DNA from: DASPWW01 sp035461345
GTDB lineage: Bacteria; Actinomycetota; Thermoleophilia; Solirubrobacterales; 70-9
DNA length: 8,168 bases
Assembly (NCBI GenBank): GCA_035461345.1
Contig: DATHVJ010000166.1
Coordinates: 1 to 8,168 of the forward strand
Direction of reading: 5' to 3'
Under the pieces are notes generated by a model that saw only the letters and a list, made by a program, of their open reading frames with translations, did no database searches and was not told the origin of the DNA. Shown one piece after another: positions 1 through 6,493 of the stretch. A program made the position numbers and the translations under genes. Numbering within the stretch: position 1 is the stretch's first letter; the number at the start of each line of letters is the position of its first letter.

Positions 1-28
1 CTACCTGCAGCGGGATCAGCCCGAGGGC

Positions 29-742
29 GTGCCGCCGCTCGAGTTGACCGGCGAGCGCACGCTCCCCGACGTGCCCGAGGAGAATTACTGGTTCCAGCGC
101 CACCTGACGGTCTACGAGTGGATCGCCGAGCGCTGCCGGGACCTGCGCGTCGTCGACCTCGCCACCGGGGAGGGCTACGGCGCCGACGTCCTCGCCCGCA
201 CCGCCGCCGAGTTCGTCGGGCTAGACGCCAACCCCGAGGCGCACGAGCATGCGCGGCTCCGCTACCGACGGCCGAACCTGCGCTTCGAGCGCGGCCTGGT
301 CGAGGAGTTCGCGGGCCCATGCGACGTGGTCACGTTCCTGCAGACGATCGAGCACATCGAGGACCCGGATGCGCTGCTCGATCGGATCGCCGCCGCCGCC
401 CCGGTGGCCTACATCTCGACGCCCAACCGGCTCACGCTCGCCCCGCCCGGCGCCGAGAAGTCCGGCAACCCGTGGCACCTGCGCGAGTACACGCTGGACG
501 AGTACCGCGAGCTGCTCGACCCGCACTTCTCCGAGGTCGAGATCCTGGGCCTGTTCCACGCGCGCAAGCTGCGGGTCCATGAGCTCGCGATCCGGCTCGG
601 CTGGGACCAGGTCCACCGCGCGGCCCGCATCACGCGGCCGTTCTACGACCGCTTCGTGCCCGCGATCTCGGCCTCGGACTTCGCCCTGCGCGAGGAGAAC
701 GTCGACTGGGCGCTCGACTTCATCGCGATCTGCCGTGCGTGA
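29..742 (+). CDS. SAM-dependent methyltransferase, Rv3030-like (putative MGLP glucan O-methyltransferase)
   Basis: This is a class I SAM-dependent methyltransferase of 237 residues from the GTG used here. The SAM-binding motif I is VVDLATGEGYG (residues 41-51), followed by the acidic end of strand 2 in GLDAN (D66). A post-motif-III STPNR segment lies at 130-134 and NPWHLREYT at 147-155. The N-terminal GERTLPDVPEENYWFQRH (8-25), the GLFHARKL segment (174-181) and the C-terminal SASDFALREENVDWALDFIA (214-233) resemble Rv3030 of M. tuberculosis as I remember it, which is the proposed methyltransferase of the methylglucose lipopolysaccharide locus. The next gene overlaps it by 8 nt, so the two are probably translationally coupled. 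The reading frame stays open to the left edge of the window and no good ribosome site precedes position 29, so the true start may lie upstream. The methyl acceptor is inferred from context only. Confidence 0.85.
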   Translation: MPPLELTGERTLPDVPEENYWFQRHLTVYEWIAERCRDLRVVDLATGEGYGADVLARTAAEFVGLDANPEAHEHARLRYRRPNLRFERGLVEEFAGPCDVVTFLQTIEHIEDPDALLDRIAAAAPVAYISTPNRLTLAPPGAEKSGNPWHLREYTLDEYRELLDPHFSEVEILGLFHARKLRVHELAIRLGWDQVHRAARITRPFYDRFVPAISASDFALREENVDWALDFIAICRA

Positions 743-2138
743 GCCGCTCGGCGACTTGGCGGTCGTCCTGCACTCCCACATGCCGTACGTCGAGGGGTTC
801 GGGACGTATCCGTTCGGCGAGGAGTGGCTGTTCGACGCCTTCGCGCGTTCCCACGTGCCGGTCCTCGACGTCGCCCACGACGTGACGCTGTCGGTGAGCC
901 CGGTGCTCGCCGACCAGCTCGAGGCGCCTGGTGTCGTCGATCGGATGCGGGCGTTCCTCGCTGAGCACCGGGTCGCCGCAGCCGAGCGCGACGCCGCCGG
1001 CGGGGGAGAGCTGGCGGCGGCGGCCGCCGCGGAACTCAGCCGCCACCGCCGCGCGCTCGAGCGCCTCGACGAGCTCGACGGCGACCCGCTCGAGGCGTTC
1101 CGGGTCGCCCGGCGCGACCGCCGGGTCGCGCTGATTGCCTCCGCCGCGACACACGCCGTGCTCCCGCTCGTCGCCACGGAGGCGGGACGGCGGCTGCAGC
1201 TCGACACCGGCCTGCGGTCCCATCGCCGGCGCTTCGGCCCGCCCGCCGGTCTGTGGCTTCCCGAATGCGCGTACGTGCCTGGCCTCGAGGAGGCGTTGGC
1301 CCGTTCGGGGGTGGAGCGGTTCTGCGTCGACCTCAGCGCCCACGAGCCGCCGCTCGACTCGTTTGCGCCCGCGAGGACGCGGTCGGGGCCGCTCGCGTTC
1401 GCGATCGACTGGGAGGCGGTGTCGCTCGTCTGGTCCGCGCGCGGCTACCCGTCGCGGCCGGAGTACACCGAGTATCACCGCCTATCGCCAAACGGGATCC
1501 GGCTGTGGGCGGTGTCCGGCTCTCCCTACGACCCCGGCGCGGCAGCCGCGGCCGTCGAACGCGACGCGACGGAGTTCGCCGACCACATCGCCGCCCGGCT
1601 CGGCGAGTTCCGTGCCCGGCGGGGCGCCGAGGGCGTCGTCATGTTCGCGATCGACACCGAGCTGCTCGGGGATTGGTGGAGCGAGGGCCCGGAGTGGCTC
1701 TCCCACGTGCTGAGGCTCGCCCCGGAACGCGGGATCCGCCTCGTCACGCTCCCCGAGGCGGATCGCCGGCACCGGGGCGAGGAGCGGCCCCTTCACCCCT
1801 CGAGCTGGGGTGAGGGCAAGGACTTGCGGACGTGGGACGCGCCCCGGGTCGCCGACATCACATGGGCGGCGCGGCGCCTCGAGCTGCGGCTGCTGGCCGC
1901 GCTCGGCCGCGGGCTGGGTCGCGACGCGGGCGAGCGCGCCGCGCGCGAGCTGCTCGCGCTCCAGGCGAGCGACTGGGCCTTCCTCGACTCCAGGCGCCAG
2001 GCGGGCGACTACCCCTATCGGCGGGCCGTGAACCACGCGGAATCCCTGCTCGAGGCCATAGACTCCGGCGAGCCGCCGGACCCTCGCATGCGCAACCTGG
2101 CCCCCGACCTCTGCCTCTCGTCCCTGCTCGAGCCGTAG
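735..2138 (+). CDS. GH57 (DUF1957-type) 1,4-alpha-glucan branching enzyme, Rv3031-like
   Basis: This 467-residue protein belongs to glycoside hydrolase family 57, branching-enzyme type, which makes alpha-1,6 branches in alpha-1,4-glucans. GH57 motif 1 is HSHMPYV (13-19). The nucleophile motif is WLPECAY (174-180), with E177 as the expected nucleophile. The acid/base motif is IDTELLGDWW (306-315), with D307 as the expected acid/base. The C-terminal helical domain has the typical LLALQASDWAF and later RRAVNHAESL segments. The frame is open from 249, but the GTG at 735 is chosen because the family's first strand (LAVVLHSHMPY) begins just after it and it overlaps the preceding stop as GTGCGTGA. 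At 467 residues it is somewhat shorter than my recollection of Rv3031 (about 526). It sits between a methyltransferase and a GT4, which favours a role in a methylated or specialised glucan rather than bulk glycogen. The branching activity is a family inference. Confidence 0.9.
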   Translation: MREPLGDLAVVLHSHMPYVEGFGTYPFGEEWLFDAFARSHVPVLDVAHDVTLSVSPVLADQLEAPGVVDRMRAFLAEHRVAAAERDAAGGGELAAAAAAELSRHRRALERLDELDGDPLEAFRVARRDRRVALIASAATHAVLPLVATEAGRRLQLDTGLRSHRRRFGPPAGLWLPECAYVPGLEEALARSGVERFCVDLSAHEPPLDSFAPARTRSGPLAFAIDWEAVSLVWSARGYPSRPEYTEYHRLSPNGIRLWAVSGSPYDPGAAAAAVERDATEFADHIAARLGEFRARRGAEGVVMFAIDTELLGDWWSEGPEWLSHVLRLAPERGIRLVTLPEADRRHRGEERPLHPSSWGEGKDLRTWDAPRVADITWAARRLELRLLAALGRGLGRDAGERAARELLALQASDWAFLDSRRQAGDYPYRRAVNHAESLLEAIDSGEPPDPRMRNLAPDLCLSSLLEP

Positions 2139-2169
2139 CCGCGAACGCCTCCGGTTTGGCCGCGTCCAG

Positions 2170-3384
2170 ATGACCCGAGCGCTGATCCTCTCCTGGGAGT
2201 ACCCGCCGCTGATCGAGGGCGGGCTCGCGCGCCACGTCCGCAAGCTGTCGGAGAGCCTCGCCGAGCTGGGGACCGAGGTCCACGTGCTGACGCGCGGCGG
2301 GGAGGAGTCTCCGCCGGAGGAGGTCGCCGGCGGCGTCGCCATCCACCGCGTGCGGGAGCCGACCCGGCCGCGCGATCTGGGCGAGTTCGTCGCCTGGGTC
2401 GAGCACATGAACGCCGACATGCTGGCGGCGGGCGTCGAGCTCGGGGACCGGTTCGAGTTCGACCTGGTCCACGGCCACGACTGGCTCGTCGCCGCCGCGT
2501 GCGACCACCTCGCACGGCGGTTCGGGGCACCGCTGGTGACGACGATCCACGCCACCGAGTACGGCCGCCACCAGGGATGGGTCGAGGTCCATCCGCAGTC
2601 CTACATCCACGGGGTCGAGCGCTGGATCACGAACCGGTCGGATCGCGTGATCGCGTGCTCGTACTACATGCGCGAGCAGGTCGCCGACATCTTCGGGGTC
2701 GAGGAGGAGCGCGTCGGCGTGATCCCGAACGGGATCGACCCCGGCGAGCTGCGGCCGCACGACGGCCCGGCCCTGGAGCGGCTGCGGGCCGACTTCGCCG
2801 AGCCGCACGAGTCCCTCGTTCTGCTGGTCGGCAGGCTCGTGTACGAGAAGGGCTTCCAGATCGCGCTCGAGGCGATGCCGACGCTGATCGAGCGCCTCCC
2901 CGACACGCGCTTCCTCGTAGCCGGCTCCGGCACCCACGAGCAGGAGCTGCGCAGCCAGGCCGCGGAGCTGGGGCTCGGCGACCATGGCACGTTCCTCGGC
3001 TGGATCGGCGACGACGTGCTGCACTCGCTGTACCGGATCGCAGACGTGTGCGTGGTGCCGTCGATCTACGAGCCGTTCGGGCTCGTCGCGCTCGAGGCGA
3101 TGGCGTCGGGGTGCCCGTGCATCGTCGCCGACACCGGCGGCCTGCGTGAGGTCGTCCCCCACGAGCAGGTCGGTCTGCGCTTCCGGGCGGGAGACGCCGA
3201 CGATCTCGTCGAGGTCACCGCCCGGGTGCTGTCGGACGGCACGCTCGGCGAGCGGTTGGTGTCCGAGGCGCACGATCACGTGCGCCGCTTCGACTGGCTC
3301 GACGTCGCCGAGCGCACCGCCGCCGCCTATGAGGAGCTGATCGCGCCGCGGCTCTCGGTGCGAAGCGGCCGGGCGACCGGCTAG
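2170..3384 (+). CDS. GT4 family glycosyltransferase, Rv3032-like alpha-1,4-glucosyltransferase
   Basis: This is a retaining GT-B glycosyltransferase of family 4, 404 residues long (Rv3032 is about 414). The N-terminal acceptor-side domain opens with LILSWEYPPLIEGGLARHV, holding the GGLARHV loop typical of glucan and glycogen synthases. HGHDWL and TTIHATEYGRHQGW follow. In the donor domain, LVGRLVYEKG carries the nucleotide-diphosphate contacts R222 and K227. EPFGLVALE (301-309) is the E-x7-E motif that holds the sugar nucleotide. The protein probably transfers glucose from a nucleotide sugar in the cytosol to extend an alpha-1,4 chain that the upstream GH57 enzyme branches. The ATG at 2170 lies 31 nt after the GH57 stop, with no strong Shine-Dalgarno sequence. 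Its end is only 7 nt from the converging ligase gene. Donor (ADP- or UDP-glucose) and acceptor cannot be read from the sequence. Confidence 0.9.
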   Translation: MTRALILSWEYPPLIEGGLARHVRKLSESLAELGTEVHVLTRGGEESPPEEVAGGVAIHRVREPTRPRDLGEFVAWVEHMNADMLAAGVELGDRFEFDLVHGHDWLVAAACDHLARRFGAPLVTTIHATEYGRHQGWVEVHPQSYIHGVERWITNRSDRVIACSYYMREQVADIFGVEEERVGVIPNGIDPGELRPHDGPALERLRADFAEPHESLVLLVGRLVYEKGFQIALEAMPTLIERLPDTRFLVAGSGTHEQELRSQAAELGLGDHGTFLGWIGDDVLHSLYRIADVCVVPSIYEPFGLVALEAMASGCPCIVADTGGLREVVPHEQVGLRFRAGDADDLVEVTARVLSDGTLGERLVSEAHDHVRRFDWLDVAERTAAAYEELIAPRLSVRSGRATG

Positions 3385-3391
3385 AGGATCC

Positions 3392-4837
3392 CTACTCCCG
3401 CCGCGGCTCCTCGCGGATCACCTCGGCCGCGTCCTTGTCGTCGCGCAGGCCCTTGAACGAGGGGTGGCGCAGCGTGGCGGCGGACGTCCACTCGTTGAAC
3501 TCGATCTCCGCGACCAAGCGCGGCTCGACGAACACCGTCTCGCGCGGCGGCTGGCGCCCCTCGAACGGGCTGTCGTCGCGGTGCAGCGGCTCCATCAGCT
3601 CGGAGAGCCGGCGCAGGTCCTCCTCGGTGAATCCGGTGCCGACCTTGCCCGCGTAGCGCAGGCCGCGCTCTCCGTCGTCGGGCTCGTGGTAGCCGACGAC
3701 GAGCGCTCCGATCATCTCCTCGCGCCGACCCTTGCCCGGCAGCCAGCCGCCGATCACGATCTCCTGGGCGCGGACGTTCTTGACCTTGATCCATTCCCTC
3801 GTCCGCCGTCCCGGGACGTAGGCGCTCTCGAGCCGCTTGGCGATGATCCCCTCGAGGCCCTGCCTGCGGCTGGCGTCGAGCAGACCCTTGCCGTCGCCGC
3901 GGTGGTAGGCGGGCGTCTGCCAGCTCGGCCCCTCGAGCCCCAGGGCCTCGAGTTCCTCGCGTCGCCGTTCGTAGGGCAGTTCCATCCTCGAGCGTCCCTC
4001 GAGGTAGAGGAGGTCGAAGACCATGTAGGTGACGGGGATCCGCTTCGCGCGCCGGCGGATCTCGCTGTCGGAAGTCAGGTGCATGCGGCGCTGGAGGCGC
4101 TGGAAGCTGGGACGGCCGTCGTCGTCGAAGGCGACGATCTCGCCGTCGAGCACGACCTCGCGAGAGCCGAGCTGGCGTCCGATCGCGCGCAGCTCCGGGT
4201 ACTGGGATGTGACGTCGCGAAGGTTGCGGCTCTCCAGCGTCACGCGGCCGCCGGAGCAGTACGTGATCGCGCGCACCCCGTCCCACTTGATCTCGTAGCC
4301 GTACTCGCGATCGGCGCTCGGGAGGGTGCCCAACGTCGCCTTCATCGGCTCGACGTGCTCAGGCATCGGCTCACGCTCGGGGTCGGCCGGGTCCATGCGA
4401 TGGATCATCCAGTTGTCGTCGCGGGTCTGGAACAGCGCGTAGCGGCCCCGGGCGCGCTCGCCGTCGAGGCGCACGACGACCTTTGCGGGCTCGAACTTCT
4501 CGGCCTCGTAGGTCCCCCGATCCCAGATCCGGACCTCGCCGGCGCCGTACTCGCCCGTCGGGATCTCGCCCTCGAAGTCGATGTAGTCGAGCGGGTGGTC
4601 CTCGGTGTGGACTGCGAGCCGGTTCTCGCCCGGGTCGGGGGGCAGGCCACGGGGCAGGGCCCACGACACCAGGACGCCGTCGCGCTCAAGCCGCAGGTCC
4701 CAATGCAGGCGACGTGCGTGGTGCTCGTGGACTACGAACCGCGCCCCCGCGCCGTCGGGGTCTCCATCCCCGCTCGGCTCGGGCGTGCGATCGAACTTGC
4801 GCTTGTCGCGGTACTCGCGAAGCTTGCGCGCGGCCAT
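3392..4837 (-). CDS. ligD: LigD-type ATP-dependent DNA ligase with N-terminal 3'-phosphoesterase domain, no polymerase domain
   Basis: This 481-residue protein seals double-strand breaks with Ku in bacterial non-homologous end joining. The phosphoesterase (PE) domain (about 1-150) keeps the metal and catalytic set by position: H39, H45, D47, R49 (HEHHARRLHWDLRL) and H81 (HTEDHPLDY). The adenylation domain follows: motif I EIKWDGVRA with the AMP-accepting K184, motif III LDGEIVAFDDDG (230-241), motif IIIa YMVFDLLYLEG (271-281), motif IV EGIIAKRL (329-336) and motif V WIKVKN (349-354). The OB domain ends with HPSFKGLRDDK near the C-terminus. The usual LigD primase-polymerase domain is absent, so a stand-alone PolD would be expected elsewhere. 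No Ku gene is in the window. The small membrane-protein gene lies upstream on the same strand, and the gene may share its stress-type promoter. The ATG at 4837 starts the conserved KLREYRDKRKFDRTPEP segment. Confidence 0.95.
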   Translation of the reverse strand: MAARKLREYRDKRKFDRTPEPSGDGDPDGAGARFVVHEHHARRLHWDLRLERDGVLVSWALPRGLPPDPGENRLAVHTEDHPLDYIDFEGEIPTGEYGAGEVRIWDRGTYEAEKFEPAKVVVRLDGERARGRYALFQTRDDNWMIHRMDPADPEREPMPEHVEPMKATLGTLPSADREYGYEIKWDGVRAITYCSGGRVTLESRNLRDVTSQYPELRAIGRQLGSREVVLDGEIVAFDDDGRPSFQRLQRRMHLTSDSEIRRRAKRIPVTYMVFDLLYLEGRSRMELPYERRREELEALGLEGPSWQTPAYHRGDGKGLLDASRRQGLEGIIAKRLESAYVPGRRTREWIKVKNVRAQEIVIGGWLPGKGRREEMIGALVVGYHEPDDGERGLRYAGKVGTGFTEEDLRRLSELMEPLHRDDSPFEGRQPPRETVFVEPRLVAEIEFNEWTSAATLRHPSFKGLRDDKDAAEVIREEPRRE

Positions 4838-4897
4838 GCGGAGATCATCCCGCGCGCGGCGTGAGGCCGGGCGGCCGGGACCGGCTGAGGAATCCCC

Positions 4898-5150
4898 TCA
4901 GGAGCCGCCCTCGCCCGAGGCCGGCGCCCCGCCGTGACGATGGTGGGAGCGGGCGCGGGTCCGCGGCGTTCCCTTCGCCCCCGCCGGGCTCTCGCCGGAG
5001 CGCTTGACCCCGGCGGCCAGCAACGCCCCCAGGCCGGCTATCGCGGCGATCACGAGCGCGATCAACGGGCGAGGCCAGGAACGCCGCCGCGACCACGACC
5101 AGCACGACCCCGATCCACAAGAACGTCGTCAGGAACCAGTATCCGTACAT
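4898..5150 (-). pseudogene. small two-helix membrane protein gene with an apparent one-base frameshift
   Basis: From the ATG at 5150, the first 27 codons encode one hydrophobic helix (WFLTTFLWIGVVLVVVAAAF) with G/C-rich third positions. After the CCC at 5069-5067 this frame turns arginine-rich with many T-ending codons and runs to 4845. The +1 frame takes over the coding signal there. It encodes a second helix (PLIALVIAAIAGLGALLAAG), then KRSGE and a hydrophilic Gly/Ala/His/Arg tail ending at TGA 4900-4898, with nearly all codons G/C-ending. Removing one C from the CCC run joins them into an 83-residue two-helix protein. I do not recognise the family. Possible explanations are a sequencing indel, a genuine mutation, programmed +1 slippage on CCC-G, or a separate small protein starting at TTG 5065. 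It lies 60 nt upstream of ligD on the same strand. A SigB-like promoter at 5160-5184 predicts an almost leaderless mRNA. Confidence 0.6.
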
Positions 5151-5159
5151 GTGATCCCA

Positions 5160-5184
5160 CTACCCGCGCGGATGCCCGACAAAC
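5160..5184 (-). promoter_or_regulatory. SigB/SigF-type promoter, GTTT-N15-GGGTAG, for the small membrane gene and probably ligD
   Basis: On the minus strand, GTTT (5184-5181) is followed after exactly 15 nt by GGGTAG (5165-5160). This fits the actinobacterial general-stress sigma consensus (GTTT, about 15 nt, GGGTA). Transcription would start near 5153, about 3 nt before the ATG at 5150, which lacks a clear Shine-Dalgarno sequence. That fits a leaderless start. The same spacing and hexamer occur at 5186-5210 and 7553-7577. Confidence 0.6.
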
Positions 5185-5185
5185 C

Positions 5186-5210
5186 GTTTGAGCGCACGCG
5201 GCACGGGTAG
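5186..5210 (+). promoter_or_regulatory. SigB/SigF-type promoter, GTTT-N15-GGGTAG, for the F420-dependent oxidoreductase
   Basis: GTTT (5186-5189) and GGGTAG (5205-5210) are separated by 15 nt. This promoter mirrors the divergent one, and the two -35 elements abut in AAACCGTTT (5181-5189). The predicted transcription start near 5217 lies downstream of the alternative GTG at 5211, so it supports the ATG at 5223 as the translation start, with a leader of only about 6 nt. Confidence 0.6.
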
Positions 5211-5222
5211 GTGGGCCGGGCG

Positions 5223-6221
5223 ATGACACGCTTCTTCTACGGCGCGGCACACGAGCAGTTCGCCCCCAGCGAGTTGGTGGCGCAGGCGATCGCCGCCGAA
5301 GGGGCCGGTTTCGACGGCCTCGCGTGCAGCGATCACCTCCAGCCCTGGTGGGAGCCGGGTGAGTCCGGCCACGCCTGGGTGTGGCTCGGCGCGGCCGGCC
5401 ACGCCACGACCCGGATCCCGCTTGGGACCGGCGTCACCGCCCCCGTGCACCGCTACCACCCGGTGGTCGTCGCCCAGGCGTTCGCCACGCTCGAGGAGCT
5501 GTTCCCGGGCCGCGCCTTCCTCGGCGTGGGATCGGGAGAGTCGCTGAACGAGTCCCCCGCCGGCATGGACTGGCCCGACACCGACGAGCAGCTGCGGCGG
5601 ATGACCGAGGCAGTGGAGCTGATCGGCCGCCTGTTCGACGGCCAGCGCGTCGACCACGACGGCGACTACTTCCGCGCCAAGGGCGCCTATCTGCACACGC
5701 GGCCCGAGCGCCGCCCGCCGATCTACGTGTCCGCGTTCGGCCCCGAGGCAGCAAGGATTGCCGGCCGGCTCGGAGACGGAGTGTGGACGATGGGCGACCC
5801 GGAGATGGCGCCCGGCGTGATCGAGGCCTACCGCGACTCCGCCCGTGAGCACGGGCGCGAGCCGGGTGAGGTGCTGCTCCACGTCGGCTTCTCGTGGGCC
5901 GAGGACGACAAGGCCGCTCTCGAGGGCTCGCGGGTGTGGAAGGCCGCGGCGGTGGACGAGTTCTTCACCGACGACTGGCACGAGCCGGGGCGGATGCACG
6001 AGCACGCCCAGAGCAAGGTCGGAGACGACGAGTACCGCGAGAGCTTCATCGTCTCCGCCGATCCCGACGAGCACGCCGAGCGGATACGCCGGATCGAGGA
6101 GCTTGGAGCGACCACCGTGGTGCTGATGAACGTCTCCGGCGCCGATCCGCTGGCGGCGATCGAGACCTACGGCGAGCACGTTCTCCCGGCGCTTCGGGAC
6201 GGCGAGCGCGTCGCCGCCTGA
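5223..6221 (+). CDS. F420-dependent luciferase-like oxidoreductase, Fgd (G6PDH) family, probably not G6P-specific
   Basis: This 332-residue luciferase-fold enzyme belongs to the Fgd-like F420-dependent oxidoreductases, which transfer hydride between coenzyme F420 and a substrate in the cytosol. It starts with RFFYGAAHEQFAPSEL. The active-site motif SDHLQPWW gives H38 and W42 (H40 and W44 in M. tuberculosis Fgd1), and GSGESLNE gives E106 (E109 in Fgd1). Aligning by eye with Fgd1 as I remember it, the three residues that hold the glucose-6-phosphate phosphate are all changed. K198 falls on D or P, K259 on T249, and R283 on S274. The redox core is therefore kept but the substrate is probably not G6P. 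The ATG at 5223 is chosen over the GTG at 5211 because of the upstream promoter position and family N-termini; a GGTGG stretch at 5210-5214 would otherwise be its ribosome site. The true substrate is unknown. Confidence 0.88.
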   Translation: MTRFFYGAAHEQFAPSELVAQAIAAEGAGFDGLACSDHLQPWWEPGESGHAWVWLGAAGHATTRIPLGTGVTAPVHRYHPVVVAQAFATLEELFPGRAFLGVGSGESLNESPAGMDWPDTDEQLRRMTEAVELIGRLFDGQRVDHDGDYFRAKGAYLHTRPERRPPIYVSAFGPEAARIAGRLGDGVWTMGDPEMAPGVIEAYRDSAREHGREPGEVLLHVGFSWAEDDKAALEGSRVWKAAAVDEFFTDDWHEPGRMHEHAQSKVGDDEYRESFIVSADPDEHAERIRRIEELGATTVVLMNVSGADPLAAIETYGEHVLPALRDGERVAA

Positions 6222-6246
6222 GCCAGGACGGTGCTGGCGCGCGCGA

Positions 6247-6490
6247 ATGCGGGGGTTCCCGGAGCGGATCTCGGTCGGGGACCCTGGCGCTGATCGGGGT
6301 CGGCACCCACGAGGGCAGCCGGCTGCCGGCGAAGGGCAGGGTCACGGCGCGGCTCCGGTGGCGACGGCGCTTCTCGCGGGGCTCGTCGTCGCCCCGCGGA
6401 CGACGCGGTTCGTGGCCTCCGTCCTGACGGCGGTCACCGCCTCCGACTTCCTCCAGCTCGCGTACAAGGCGAGCGAAGCAGCGACTGTAG
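6247..6490 (+). pseudogene. possible decayed small membrane-protein gene in the convergent interval
   Basis: The 272-nt gap between the F420 enzyme and the SDR is not featureless. The ATG at 6247 starts a G/C-ending codon run (RGFPERISVG). Near the GGGG at 6277-6280 the coding-like signal moves to the next frame (TLALIGVGTHEGSRLPAKGR). Around 6340-6357 it returns to the first frame, where about 38 codons are almost all G/C-ending and encode hydrophobic sequence (VATALLAGLVVAPRTTRFVA, then VLTAVTASDFLQLAYKASEA). A TAG at 6488-6490 would end the second frame; the first frame runs on into the antisense of the SDR. At least two or three indels are needed to rebuild one protein, so I call it a remnant. 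The family is not recognised. The gene would follow the F420 enzyme by 25 nt on the same strand. A GCAGCCGGCTGC palindrome lies inside (6315-6326), and I see no convincing terminator. Confidence 0.35.
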
Positions 6491-6493
6491 CGG

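Noticed and set aside
249..734. Upstream extension of the GH57 reading frame to 249
   Set aside because: This part translates to Arg/Ser/Thr-rich sequence typical of a shifted frame and lies within the methyltransferase gene; GH57 homology begins right after the GTG at 735.
1858..3279. A 473-codon open frame on the minus strand opposite the GH57 and GT4 genes
   Set aside because: It is a GC-driven antisense shadow; the plus-strand frames carry clear catalytic motifs of two families across the same bases, and the antisense product has no recognisable domain.
3385..3391. A terminator between the converging GT4 and ligD genes
   Set aside because: Only 7 nt separate the stop codons, and I see no stem-loop with a T-run there; any terminator would have to lie inside the opposing gene.
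3464..4864. A 466-codon open frame on the plus strand opposite ligD
   Set aside because: The minus-strand frame holds every ligase and phosphoesterase motif. The plus-strand product is low-complexity and looks like the mirror image of a high-GC3 gene.
5211..5222. GTG at 5211 as the start of the F420 enzyme
   Set aside because: It immediately follows the -10-like GGGTAG and would lie upstream of the predicted transcription start; family members begin like the ATG at 5223.
6315..6326. GCAGCCGGCTGC palindrome as a terminator for the F420 enzyme or the SDR
   Set aside because: It has no loop and no flanking T-run on either strand, and it lies within the coding-like remnant; short palindromes like this arise easily in GC-rich DNA.
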